From Stachybotrys elegans (lineage: Eukaryota > Ascomycota > Sordariomycetes > Hypocreales > Stachybotryaceae): a stretch of 64,000 bases of DNA. This document shows, piece by piece, positions 46,606-57,814 of this stretch (within the stretch, counting starts at the first letter, position 1; each line of letters opens with the position of its first letter). Made by a program: the position numbers and the translations under genes. The DNA is taken from contig JAGPNK010000004.1 of assembly GCA_020746835.1 (NCBI GenBank), positions 186,001 through 250,000 of the forward strand, written 5' to 3'. The notes under the pieces are model-generated. The model made no database searches, was not told where the DNA came from, and saw nothing but the letters and a program-made list of their open reading frames with translations.

Positions 46606-46982
46606 CGGGCACACAAGCCGAAAAACCTACGTGATGGTTATGGTTCACCTATCGGAATGCGTCGGCAAGATTGTTGATGGGATAATTGGATGACTTATTT
46701 TTGGCACCGTTTAAATAAATAAATGAAATTCTACGATAGATTTTCACATTTCCCCCCCATCGCTTTCAAGTAACCGGCTGTTCTGAACTTTCCATGCAAT
46801 TTTAAACGTCAACCCTTTCTTGCGAATGTCCAGAGTAGTTCGTTGTTATGCGCCTATCTAGGGTAGGCTTTACGACTCGCATCACTTCATTGAAAATAAT
46901 TCTGGCGCGCACGGCACAGATCTACCGAGGATTCCTATACATAAACGCAGTGGTTATACATATACAGAATTGATTCCCAATT

Positions 46983-47195
46983 AGAAAATCTCAAACACGA
47001 TGCTCTCTAGCCTCGGGTCATACCGGATGGTTGTGGCGTGTTTGTGGCCCTGGTTCGGCTCATGGGGCTCCCCCACGTCGCACTCAAAATGGACACGAAA
47101 CACGGCGTCTGGCGCCAAGTCGAACGTTTTGAAGGTGGCCTCATACGATGAAAGATGCCTCCTTGGGTGGTCAGTATGGACGAGCTTTTCTTAAA
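46983..47195 (-). pseudogene. Orphan C-terminal coding fragment
   Basis: On the minus strand one frame reads about 70 codons of convincing protein without any Met: YEATFKTFDLAPDAVFRVHF, ECDVGEPHEPNQGHKHATT, IRYDPRLESIVFEIF, then a stop near 46983. It is preceded by a stop at about 47197. Either an upstream exon is missing or this is the surviving 3' end of a lost gene. Family not recognised. Confidence 0.4.
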
Positions 47196-47310
47196 TACCC
47201 CAAACTTCGATCTGGTAGATGCCGCAGATCACTCATTTCACACACTTCAAAATTTAGAATAATCTACTCGGAAGATCCCTACAAGTTGCCTGTAATCTCG
47301 GGTCAGAAAA

Positions 47311-47814
47311 ATGTATGCCCAATCCATTCAACTCCACCCCATGCTGCACTACGCCCAGCCCAAGCCTGGAGTCGAACGGAATACCAAGGCCCAGCACACT
47401 ACATTTGTTGCCCCCAATCACGACGAGGATGACTTCTCACATCTTCAATTGCACGAGACGATCCAGGATCATGCACATTATCTCCGTCTCATAGCGTCGG
47501 CCTTCGATGACTATTGCGCCGACCCGCCCACAGACTACTCGGACGAGTGCGCAATATCGACAGATGATGAAAGCGACGAGGCGTGCTCCCCTATATCCAT
47601 CAACGGCTCGTACAAATATTCCCCAGTCACCATCACCAAGCCCAAGCGGGGGAGCGACTGCAAGACACATAAGCGAAGGCCCGCCATGAGCGAAGGCGAG
47701 AAGGACAGGGAGAGGCCCGCTGCAAAGCAGGCGATCCCGGTGACACGAATTACTGGCCCGCAGATGAGCTTGTGGCCCATGCCGATGGATCAGGAAAGCT
47801 ACCAAAAATCATGA
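47311..47814 (+). CDS. Hypothetical protein, 167 residues
   Basis: Single exon with ATG at 47311. The protein is hydrophilic, acidic in the middle (PNHDEDDFSHLQLHETIQDH, TDYSDECAISTDDESDEA) and basic toward the end (KPKRGSDCKTHKRRP), with no signal peptide, membrane segment or known domain. Codon use looks coding. It may be a disordered nuclear protein. The sequence just upstream carries the orphan fragment on the other strand. Confidence 0.45.
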   Translation: MYAQSIQLHPMLHYAQPKPGVERNTKAQHTTFVAPNHDEDDFSHLQLHETIQDHAHYLRLIASAFDDYCADPPTDYSDECAISTDDESDEACSPISINGSYKYSPVTITKPKRGSDCKTHKRRPAMSEGEKDRERPAAKQAIPVTRITGPQMSLWPMPMDQESYQKS

Positions 47815-48231
47815 AAGGCGCAGCAGGCAGGCATGCTTGATACTTGGGGAAAGACGGCGTTTGGGTCTGGAACTACAAAGGGATTTTATATTATTACATG
47901 GGAGCGGAAAGGGTTAAAAAGCATCGCAATTCATCGCTAGGAAATCAACTCGAGTTTATCAGATTATATCTATTGAACACGCATTGCCAAGCAGAGATAC
48001 TCTCGGATTTCTTTTTTTTTCTTCTTTTTTTTCTTTCTCTTTTAACCATCAAGGGCAGAACAGGGACCTATCATGGGATTTTCTTTTTAGCCAAAACAAG
48101 ACCAAAAATAGTTTTTGTGGAGCGTAAAACATTACTAGCCTCACAACATTTCCCATTTCCCCTCCTTCCATCCCGATGCAAAACTAATCCTGATTCTCCA
48201 TCCATACCTCATCGCAAATCCCTTTACAGAT
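47815..48231. other. Promoter region of F-box gene
   Basis: About 415 bases, with a T-rich tract near 48006-48041, typical of a fungal 5' leader or promoter. No gene seen. Confidence 0.4.
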
Positions 48232-49779
48232 ATGATGCCATACCTTCTACAACTGTCGAACGAGATTCTCTACACTATACTGGAATGTCTCTCTGACTTG
48301 GACCAGCCTTCACTGTTCCCCATCTGTCTTGTCAACAAACGGCTGTGCGCAATCGCGAAACCACTTCTTGTCCGCAGGTGGCCTGCCAACCCCAATAGCC
48401 AGAGTGCAAACCTTGGTTTGTTTGCATTGAAACTACTTCGCCAGCCTGCGCTCCGTCGACATGTTCGAGAACTAGTTATATCGGACTCCGATCGTGAGTA
48501 TGTTGATCTGGGGCCTGACGAAAGAAACGACCTGGCCGCTGCAGTCCCGGAGTCCTTCTCCATTCTTGGAGAGGCCACAAATTTCCCAGAGCAAATCAAG
48601 CTGGGAACCAGAGATGCGATTGTCGGACTCGTCCTCTCTTGGACCGTCAATCTTACAAAGCTTGATCTCACGGTCCCCTATACCGACAATAGAGACAGTG
48701 AGGACTGCACCGCCCTTTTGTGGATCTCGGAAGCAGTACGTCAAGTGCAAAATCAGCCACATGGCGTGTTGAACTGCTCCCTACCATTGTCCAATCTTCG
48801 CTGGGTGAGATATCGGGAATGGGGGACCGGATATATAAGCAAAGCACGGCATGCTGTACCGCTCTTTCACCTCCCCAACGTGAAAACATTCTACCATTCT
48901 CAGCCCTACTGGCCTCTCCAAGAATGGGGCCAGGCTTTCTATGAAGGGGGATCGCCTATTGATGAAGTGCAGCTCTTTATGGGATCTCCTAACTATTCAG
49001 TGGCATCTCCTTCCTATGGTCCAGAATCGCCTATCTTTGAAGTTCAAGACGAGGAAGAGCTGGCGGTGGACGGAGAGACGACACCAGTCCTTTCAAGGGA
49101 GAGATATCAACTTGGATTCCCAAGAGGCACTTCCTCAATCGAGGAGCTCGTGATAGAGGATACCAACATGATGTCAGCCGACTTTATATTCTTTCTCCAA
49201 GCTTGTCGAAGACTAAAGTCGCTATCAATGTCTTTTAGTCCAACCGGATTTCCCCAACAGCTTACTTCGCAAGAATGCGCGGAGATTATTATGCAGCATG
49301 CGGAGTCTCTGGAGAGCCTTCGATTTGATACGCGTCATTGCATGATGATCAACCCGGTGGGTGGATCACCAGAACCTGGTGTCAGATTGGAAGAATGTTT
49401 TCAGCATTTATCTCGACTCAAGTATCTGCATACCTCTATACGACATCTCTACACAGAACATTGTGGTTATGCGGGTGGAGGGAAGGATGCATTTGTTAAA
49501 TTGCCAGCTTCCATCGAACATCTGAAACTGGGCGGTGACACAGCAAGAAGTCCTGGAGAAGACTTTATACTGGACCCGGAACGCTGGAGCTACCGCTGCT
49601 ATCTTGTTGAGGTCATGGAAGGCCTTGTCTGCAAATGCGGCGCGGATAACCTATATCCTCTTCTCAAGACCATTGACATATCAGATGTCATGACCGAGCA
49701 TGATATCGGGCCATCAAAGGCTCTGAAGCTACTGGCAGAGGAGAAGGGCATCAATCTGGTCCTCGCATTGCCCCCTTAG
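48232..49779 (+). CDS. F-box-like protein
   Basis: Single exon, 515 residues. The N-terminus MMPYLLQLSNEILYTILECL followed by DLDQPSLFPICLVNKRL is an F-box, which in other proteins binds Skp1 and places the protein in an SCF ubiquitin ligase. The rest has scattered leucine-rich, strand-helix units (LSNLRWVRY, SSIEELVIEDTNM, ACRRLKSLSMSF, AESLESLRFDT, LSRLKYLHTSIRHL, ASIEHLKLGG), consistent with an irregular LRR substrate-binding part. No transmembrane segment. Length is typical for fungal F-box/LRR proteins. Target unknown. Confidence 0.85.
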   Translation: MMPYLLQLSNEILYTILECLSDLDQPSLFPICLVNKRLCAIAKPLLVRRWPANPNSQSANLGLFALKLLRQPALRRHVRELVISDSDREYVDLGPDERNDLAAAVPESFSILGEATNFPEQIKLGTRDAIVGLVLSWTVNLTKLDLTVPYTDNRDSEDCTALLWISEAVRQVQNQPHGVLNCSLPLSNLRWVRYREWGTGYISKARHAVPLFHLPNVKTFYHSQPYWPLQEWGQAFYEGGSPIDEVQLFMGSPNYSVASPSYGPESPIFEVQDEEELAVDGETTPVLSRERYQLGFPRGTSSIEELVIEDTNMMSADFIFFLQACRRLKSLSMSFSPTGFPQQLTSQECAEIIMQHAESLESLRFDTRHCMMINPVGGSPEPGVRLEECFQHLSRLKYLHTSIRHLYTEHCGYAGGGKDAFVKLPASIEHLKLGGDTARSPGEDFILDPERWSYRCYLVEVMEGLVCKCGADNLYPLLKTIDISDVMTEHDIGPSKALKLLAEEKGINLVLALPP

Positions 49780-50103
49780 GTCTGGCATGAATTTGAGACA
49801 AAGAACGATTGAAGTATCCGGCGTCTTGATGTTAGCTAAACTTGGTGTAGATACTTTTCAGAATCTACTCAGAAGCTAGAATGTATGCTGGGTGTCTTGA
49901 GCGCACTAGATATTGTATTACATATATATCCGTGAAGAGTGACAGACTGTATACCACAGGCTGTAAGTGTTGGAATATCGGACTGTAACACACGCTCATG
50001 TTACTGTAGACCTCAATCTGACTACAAGGTTAATTGCAATCAATATACTTTGTAGAGACTTTAGGAAAAGAACCACTATAAAATAGTTCTGAATGTTTGG
50101 GCT
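49780..50103. other. Intergenic, convergent 3' ends
   Basis: About 320 bases between the stops of the F-box gene and the HeLo-like gene. Nothing recognised. Confidence 0.4.
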
Positions 50104-53100
50104 CTATCCCTCCATAATACCCTTTAGCTGCCTTACATATAACTCGTATACCCCAAGCGGATTGCGTATTGGGACTTTTGTATTCGTACCCGTTGTAGTA
50201 TCCCAGACAACTCCCAACCGCTCTGCTTCAACCATTTCATCCTCGCTCAGCTTCCAACCTTCCATTTCAGTAATGACGTCCTTTAAGCGTAATAATAGGT
50301 ATGACGTTAGAAATTCGGGAAATGGTAGATCCAGATTGTCGAACTTGCTTTCAAATTCTCGTTGAAGATTTTCCAGAACTTCAGTCATGGCCGGATCATT
50401 GCTCCTGTCGGAATCGAGTACCGGCTCATCATGGCTGTGTACACCCCAACAGCATGTATGCGTCATTTCAAGCGCCTCAAATGTGACAACGCGGAAAGCA
50501 GATAGGCAAGCCTCGCAGCAGTCCGCCAAGTTGATAGGACATGCCTCCACAAAGGAGGCGATGTCATTGATAATGCAATCAAGAACATGACTATCAGCAT
50601 GTGTCGTTCTGCTTTGGTAATGATTGTAAGAGTCCCTGTAGAGGCTTAAGAGGAGGAGCGAAGCGGGAATGCATCCCTTTTCTGTGCATGAGCAGTTGCA
50701 ATCGTCCGATAAGAGTATTGGCCAGGCGGTTGCGATGAGCTTTTGGAATGATTCATCACTTTCACGTGTCTGGAGTGCTCTTCTCTTGCCCCAATGCGTA
50801 TATTGCATCAACATTGCCACGTGCACTGTCGTTAGCAGATGCTTAGCGCTCTGGCGTGCTATGCTCCCAGGCCAGCCTTGTGTAGGATCTGTCACAAGTA
50901 TTGCTTGAGTGAAGCAAACACCATGTCCTACCAGCCACAGTATAAAAACTGAACAGGATTTGTTTTCGGCTGATTGAACTGTAATGGTTAATGGTGTGGA
51001 GCCACTAAGATCTGGTTCATTCAGATCCCGAAATTGAAAGTCGTAGAACAGGTCCAGTAGCTGCGTTACCTGACTGCTATTGCATAGCGGAGAAAGGATC
51101 ATTTCTGGCACCAAATGGTAGAATGATCGTTTTTTCGCGTGATCGATACCCACTCGAAGCGAAGGAGGGATCTCGAACCCATAGTCTGTCAGTCTTTCGG
51201 CCACAGCAGCAGCGTGTTGATCCAGAACATCGTCCTTATCCAGTTTGAACGCTTGAATGTCTTGAGTTGTCAACAACTCCTTAGCTAACTCCTTGAGTAA
51301 TTCTCGCCTTCTTCTGATCTCTCCTAGCAGTATCGCTCTAGCGGAATGTGAAGACCAAGGCAGAATTCGTACCAGTGGTTGGAGCCCGCCATCTCCCATC
51401 CACGACTCAGTGCAGCCGTCAACAGCAAGTAGCATCTTGATAGAGTCGCAACACGTGCAGTTGGAGCATATTGTCCCCGACAACCCATTTTGGCATTGCT
51501 CCCCGCTCGTCCGTACAACATAATCGATGATGTGGTACCCATTGTTATCGCGGCTATTGATGAAGTTTCTGGTGTAGGAACAGCGTAACAAAGCTTCTAG
51601 AGCAGTGTAGTTTGTTGATGCAAGATGCAAAGGCGTTTGTCCAAATGCATCAAGTTCGCGCACCATGTCTTGTTGTTTGAGCAAATGGTCGAAAGTGAGA
51701 GTGTCTCTCATTATGATGGCAATTCCTAATGGCCCTATTCCGAACACTTCGTCTGTGTCAGTATGTGTTCAAACGCGTACACGAATTGGAGCATCACCTT
51801 CAATATAGTCCCGATTTATAAGCGCTGTATTCTTCGGGAGCCGCCACGGAGGAAGTCGGCCGGGAAATTTTGACCCGTTGGGAAAACTCATATCCGGCGC
51901 CGCCTCATATAACAGCCGTAGAATGCTGAGCAGAGGGGGCTCGTAGTTGTTCATGAGGACACCCATAGCCGGAGTTCTGGGGTTCATGGTGAGCGAAGAG
52001 ACGCAAGCTCGGAGACAATGGCGACGAAAAAATTCAACAGACGAGATAGGTTGGGTTTGCTTACACTCCGTTGAAATCGGCCAGGTTTGCGGGAACACCA
52101 GCTAAGATAAGCCCTTGAGTAAGGTTTTCGACGAGATTTGGTCCGGTACACGTGAAACTCGACAGCTTTGAATTGGCCAAATGATGCAAAATCGACCTGC
52201 CATCGGGAGTGACTTCGAACGGCAGTGCCCTCCTCTCGCCATACAGGCGCAGGATAGCGTTCATGCATATTGCAAAGAACTGGGAGGCTTGAAACTCGCT
52301 GATTTCAAAGCTGCTGTAGCTCCAAGTATCATGGAAATCAATCAGTAGGTCCAAGATCCGGAACACGGGTGAAACTTTGCCACCTACTGTTGGGCAATAG
52401 CGCAAGTTTGGACTAATGCTGAATCCTCCGGCTCCTGTGGTCATTGCGAGTGAAAATTGAAGACTCAGGGAAAAGATGGGTGAGCAGTCTGCTACTGCTA
52501 CATCTATGGCACGAAACGTGGTGTGGGCCGAGTTGATCTGGAACTTGCAGCCTTTGTCATGCATACTGCATCTTCTTCTAGTCCTGAGGCGAAAAGGCCC
52601 AAAATCTAGTTGGGTGAGAGTGAGCTTATTCCAGTGCATGCATGGACATTTGTTCTGATTCATTTTCCTTGCAGAACCCGGGGCATTAGAACCCTGTTGT
52701 TGGCCAGATAGTGATGGGGAGAACTCATCGTGCATTTCTTTCGTCAGAGAGGGCTTTGACAGCAGCTGCTGCATCGCTAGCTGGTAATTGCCCTCAAGCC
52801 ATGATTCATGTATGCGAAATAGCTCTGGTGTCAAGCTCAGTTCTTTTTGGACTGACAAGAGTCTTGCCTTCATCTCCAAAACATTACCAACTGTATTGGA
52901 GGCGGGTAGCCGCATCGGCACTGTGGCTTGCTGCAAGGCATTGATGTTAGGGTTTGTTTGAGTCAGAAGATTGTTGATGTCGCTTCGCTGAGGGAATCGA
53001 TCGATGCTTTGCTGAAGGTTCGCGATCTGGGACTGGAGTTCTCGTCTGATAGATTTGGTTTCTAACGATGACTCTATCACGCCCAAGGTCAAATCCGATA

Positions 53101-53685
53101 ATGTCTTTAATACACGATCCACCTTTGATTCGACATCGGGGAGTTTATCGGCGAGATGTGCTACATGAGATACGTCTCCTTGAAGCTCGAGCGAATTAAC
53201 CCTTAAGTGACTGGAGTTAGCTGCAGTTCAGAAACCCCGACTGAGTAAACTAACAGCAGCGCAGAGCTTAACGCAAACTGCAACGCGCTATTGGTCTTGT
53301 GCAAATTGTCCTCCAGTTTTATCAAGTTAGGTCGGTGAAAAGGAAAAGCCAGTCTCTTCGCTCGCCGTTTGAAGTGGGATGGAGAGATTTCTGGGCCGGC
53401 GGTAAGCTGTAGAAATTTGTTCAGCTGGTTTAGTTGAGTTTTGCATTCTCCTATAGCTAGTATAAATGCATCTGGCACTGTGTGAGGCATCTTTTTGAGT
53501 CTAGGCAGCGCTGACTCAACAATTGCTAGCGATTGCTTCAAAGATTTGAGCTGTGAATGTGCCGCGTTCAGGTCGTCTGTGCGGCTTTCCAAGGCATCTA
53601 GATACGTTGCAATGCTGCCGTAGACCTGCAGCCCAAGTGCCACGAGGCCGGTGATAGTACCGGCGAGTCCCACCGGCTCAATCAT
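50104..53685 (-). CDS. HeLo-like N-terminal and ankyrin protein
   Basis: Exons 53251-53685, 52065-53185, 51798-51976 and 50104-51752 give 1127 residues. The N-terminus MIEPVGLAGTITGLVALGLQ with YGSIATYLDALESRTDDL is the fungal domain found at the front of STAND and related proteins (HeLo-like / PigL N-terminal type), thought to act in membranes or signalling during incompatibility. A coiled-coil part follows (about 150-230). No NACHT or NB-ARC P-loop is visible; instead a Cys-bearing middle region leads to ankyrin units (LDAFGQTPLHLASTN, YTALEALLRC). The C-terminal 400 residues are unassigned, with a Cys-rich stretch (CSNCTCCDS, CNCSCTEKGC). Intron 1 (53186-53250) has the weak donor GTTTAC and is the least certain. 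It is best seen as an NLR-like protein lacking the central switch. Confidence 0.8.
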
Positions 53686-54697
53686 TGCTGGGTAATCAAA
53701 TAGCGGAATCTAGTAATTCGGAAACTGGAGTAACGAGGCACTGTTTGGGAATGCACAAGATGAACAAGCAGTGACACAACACCATAACCATCGCTGACGG
53801 CAGCAGGAGCTGCTTAGAAGTAGCCAATGAATATCCAACAGATCTACATAATCGAGGAGCTCTGATATTTGCCACTACCCCGCCCCTTATCACCACTCAC
53901 ACGTGTATTATTTCCATTGGTGAAGAGCTGCTGTGGTGTGCATCCTTCAGTTAATGAGCCGACGACGATCCCCCAGTCATGGTGGAGATGCAGGTCAGCA
54001 GGAGGTACTTGGCATCGGGGTATTAGAGCAGAGTACAAAGAAATAAGAGACGATGACAGCATATATTAACAGTAATCGTTATCTTGTTACCTACAGATCA
54101 CACGAGAATCGGAGAACAAGAAATTCTGAGTTTTACCCATCAACCAGAGCCAGAGAACACTAAGACAACAGCAGAAGTCAACACCAGGAGCAGAAAAGGA
54201 TACGTGTACTGCCGAGGAACTGTTGTTGGTAGGCACGATGTGTACTTGCACTGTTCGTTGTTACGAGATAAGACGTTCCGTGCGCCAAGGCAATGGAGTT
54301 CATAGCCACGCGAAGGATCCCCACAGGGTCGGCGGGATCCGGCCGCCCGATCACTGTGGGCCCTACCGCGATTTCTACAACCTTTCATTACACCCCATGG
54401 TGTGGCTGGCCATACTAATCCGGTTCAGCTTTGTCAACAGAAATGCCCATCACCGTGAGACATTTTCCACTACCAGGGGAAAATGGAAACATCTATAACG
54501 TCTACCAGAATCCCAGAGACTGTTTCTTTGGCAGAATATAGGAAAGGCTGTGATCGAGCCGAAGGAGAGTACTGTAGAAGGCAGGCTTGTCGCGTTTCTA
54601 TTAACCCAGTTTAGCACCACATCCGTAGGCGACAAGATTTGAAGCTATTGTACCCATCTCGAACATGAAATGAATGTGATAAATTAAGCTACTTAAA
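53686..54697. other. 1 kb intergenic region
   Basis: Between the start of the HeLo-like gene and the stop of the P450 gene. No coding signal recognised. Confidence 0.4.
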
Positions 54698-56369
54698 TCA
54701 AGATGTAGGTCTCTTCTTCAGAATAATGGGCAGAGGTGGCTGGATCCAGCCATTGTACACACGCTGGCCAATGGCCCACCTATCTGTTCCTTCTCCTAGA
54801 GACAGGTCAAATCTCCATAGGAGATGCGCCAGAGTAAGTTTTATGCCATATAATGCGAATCTGGTAGAACAGTCAGCCCAAGACTAAATAAAGCATTTAC
54901 CGACTTACTTCTGCCCAGGGCAGTTCCGAGGTCCAACTGAAAAGGGCTGGACAACATGTCGGTTGTCATCAGCGTACTTGGGATCACCCATCCATCTTTC
55001 TGGTGCAAAGGCCTCAGGATTGCGGAAGTTGGTGGGGGAAGTGCTGGCACAATAGTGATTGACGGAGACGACAGTCTGCGTTTACAGTTAGACGCCTGGC
55101 GGGCTTTGCAATGTGCAACTTACACCAAAAGGAACATGCTGTCCACAAATAAACGCCCCATCCTTTTCAGAAACCCAACGAGTAAGCCCGTTGGGGAGTG
55201 GTGGATGAAGGCGGAGAGACTCTTTGAGCACGGCGTCGAGGTATGGCAATTGGCCCGTGACATCTATAAGTCTTATGGCGTCGACGGTCGAAAAGAGGCT
55301 CCGAACTTCATCGCGCACCTTTTGGTATGTCCCTGGGTGAGATAGGATATCGTGAATAACTGCTACTTCAGCCACTGCTGAAGGCTCGCTGCCAGCTAGG
55401 ATGAGAACCGATGCCTGGGCCTCAATTGTCTTAGTGGACAAATTTTCCTTCTTGGCTTGTTGCATGAAGTAGTACATAAAGTCGTGCTTATCCGTCTTCG
55501 AAGCTATGCGCTTTCTTGCGCGCTCGAGTGAGACTTCATTGTGGCCTGTCTGCATCTTCCGCATAGATGGTGGCATGCAGAGAGCCAATACACGGTTGAG
55601 AGGCCAGAACTTGTGGCACTGGTGCAGGACGGTTGCAGCATAGAAGAAGGCAAGGACGAACTCGACCCATTGGTGGTAGGCTCCCGCTTTGACGCAGCCC
55701 ATATCGTCGCCAAACCCAAATTCGCTGTTAATGTCGAACATGGAGAAGGTAAGCCACTTCTGCATGTCGACAGGGGTCCCGTCCTTGGATCGCTCCTCAA
55801 GCTGCTCAATCAATTGGCCAATATGTCGCTGCATCATGGGCTCCTGCTCAAGGAGGGAGCGGTGCGCGAAGGCACTGTTGAGGGAACGTCGGATAGGGAT
55901 CGCATCGTCATCATTGACATGGGTAATTGCGTCCTTGCTCATCAGCATCTCATTGTAGAAAAGAGGATCTTTGGGAAGTTGGGCACGACCGCCCCCGTCT
56001 TTCTTATGTCCGTATATATCATTCCATGCTTCAGGCTTGATGTATGAGAGCGTTCCCGGGGCGACACGGACAACCTGGCCATACTTTTCATGGGCTTCCT
56101 TGAGGCGGTAATGGCTTATTCCAAGCAGAGCGTAGCATGCCAAAGGAATGTCAGAGATGACGAGGGAGAGCGGACCGGGGTATGCTGCCAGCGGGTGAAA
56201 ATAAACATTGTAAACAAGTTTCGATAATATCGCAAAAACAATCTGTGAGAATACAGTAATTAGCTTTTTATAATGCAAGCCTTGCACGTGCTCTCACCAG
56301 CGATGCCAAGCATGAAGCAAATGACTTGGGTGTCAGGTTAGAGGAATCGAAGATCTGATAATGCTCCAT
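54698..56369 (-). CDS. Cytochrome P450 monooxygenase
   Basis: Exons 56298-56369, 55124-56242, 54909-55075 and 54698-54860 give 506 residues. An N-terminal membrane anchor (SLIVFAILSKLVYNVYFHPL) leads into AAYPGP. Helix K motif ESLRLHP, then PEAFAPERWMGD, and haem loop PFSVGPRNCPGQK with the Cys ligand. The last exon closes with QPPLPIILKKRP. The helix I segment reads LAGSEPSAV where AGSET is usual, so the Thr normally placed for oxygen activation is Pro, followed by Ser. It resembles fungal P450s of the isotrichodermin C-15 hydroxylase/benzoate hydroxylase kind. It stands alone, with no obvious biosynthetic partner in view. ER membrane, oxidation of a hydrophobic substrate. Confidence 0.92.
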
Positions 56370-56466
56370 AACGGCAATTCCTGTCTTCTATGCTACAGGT
56401 TGAATCGAAATTTATTTTTCAACGCATATCGTATACTTGGGAGGCTGAGATAATGCACATGACGCT

Positions 56467-56473
56467 CTTTATA
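56467..56473 (-). promoter_or_regulatory. TATA-like box of P450 gene
   Basis: On the minus strand TATAAAG lies about 100 bases before the ATG at 56369. Confidence 0.4.
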
Positions 56474-57328
56474 CCTTTTCACGGGCAAGTTCCTTACAGT
56501 TTCCCTCTGCCTCGTTCCAGTGCTTGCGTATCTGACTCAGCCCGAGTGTAACTACATTCTAAGATTTCTCGACATGACTGCATTGGCGACCTGGAATTGT
56601 GGCCCCGTTTTCATCAGAAATACCGTGGGCGGGATAGTCCAGAGGTAATCGTCCATGTAAAATCAGCAGCTTGCCCATTTGGGAAGAAGGATGCAACATA
56701 AATGCTGTACGCAATGCGATCGAATACGCTATACGATGCAATACACCGCAATACGACCCAAAACCCGGCAAGTCGTTCATCATCATTTTACGAAATAGGA
56801 ATAGTCCTGAGTGACATATTGGCTTTTACCCCTTGATAAGAAGACTGCCCTATCCTTCCCCGGCTTGCTGGTGGTTAAACGAGGTACTGGGCACAGGAGA
56901 AGCTTTGTGTTGCTTCTAGAGCCTATAGGCGCACTAAGTGTAATACAAATTAAGTCTGGCGTCACATGTTCGATGATGCTAGGATGTTATAGAAGACATC
57001 GTTATGTTCTATCCCGATCGGGATTTGGTGCATAGGAGGAGTCGATACATATATGTCATCAATCGAGTGTATTTTTTGCCAAGTGTCAGCTATTGATTTG
57101 ATACCATCTTTATTGCCAGAGGGAGCCTCCTCCAAGTCACTGGTCTATATCCCATTGGGGCACACGAACGGGAGATCCCACATATATGACATACTACATT
57201 GCCTAACTATGCAAGAATTGGAACAGTCAAGTAGGTCGCATAGAATACATGAATATTTCATAGAGCTAGCAATAAAAAGCTCCCTCGGCTTGTTCTTCAA
57301 TTGTCCTGTGGTTCATGGTGATGTCCAT
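56474..57328. other. Intergenic region with repeat copy B
   Basis: Apart from the 68 bp element at 57093-57160, no gene is recognised. Confidence 0.4.
57093..57160 (+). repeat. Dispersed 68 bp element, copy B
   Basis: Ungapped match to copy A (55 of 68 identical) and copy C (about 70 percent). One frame reads IDLIPSLLPEGASSKSLVY. It lies about 170 bases past the stop of the cysteine-rich gene. Confidence 0.65.
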
Positions 57329-57814
57329 TTACAGACAAATACCGCCGCAGTCAGCGCCGCCATTCCTAGGGCTGCAGCCATCGTTAGGGGCGTCGTAGCA
57401 CTGCAGTCCTTTTGGACAAGATATTGCCGCGATACCCCCGCAAGTAGGAGCGCTCTCTGGAATGCAGATACCAGGTTTGTCGGCGGCCAGGTCGCTGTTA
57501 GGGTCACGCGGGTCGTTGGCGCAATAAGTGCCAGGAGGGCAAGGCGGCGGTGGAGTAGCGGTGAAACCTCCACAGGACTGGTACTTGGGCCTCCACGGCG
57601 ATGGAGGTTTGGGGTTGGGAACAGGCGATGGCTTGATAAGACAGGTGCCAGCACATCTGTCTGGAACTTTGCAAGAGGAGTCGCTGGGTACACAAGTGTA
57701 CCCTGGAGGGCATGGAGCGATCTTGAATCCACAAGGGCGTCCATCAGAATCAGGCGATGAGAAAGTCAGACCAAGGAGGCCGAGAAAACAAAAGATAAGA
57801 GTGATTGGCTGCAT
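57329..57814 (-). CDS. Small secreted cysteine-rich protein
   Basis: Single exon, 161 residues. Signal peptide MQPITLIFCFLGLLGLTFS. The mature part has three related modules with Cys pattern C-G-x(4-8)-C-P-x-G-x2-C ... C: PCGFKIAPCPPGYTC near 27, SCGGFTATPPPPCPPGTYC near 80, TCGGIAAISCPKGLQC near 123, the first and third ending with C-x-G-x-C (CAGTC, CGGIC). All Cys look paired within modules. No enzyme signature. Proteins of this kind occur in many fungi and are treated as effector or protease-inhibitor-like candidates; the function here is open. The gene is intact and at the end of a gene-poor stretch. Confidence 0.82.
   Translation of the reverse strand: MQPITLIFCFLGLLGLTFSSPDSDGRPCGFKIAPCPPGYTCVPSDSSCKVPDRCAGTCLIKPSPVPNPKPPSPWRPKYQSCGGFTATPPPPCPPGTYCANDPRDPNSDLAADKPGICIPESAPTCGGIAAISCPKGLQCYDAPNDGCSPRNGGADCGGICL

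Noticed and set aside
47437..47805. Minus-strand frame of 122 codons opposite the 167-residue hypothetical gene
   Set aside because: Neither is certain, but the plus-strand frame has an ATG in good context and typical disordered-protein composition, while this one looks like its shadow.
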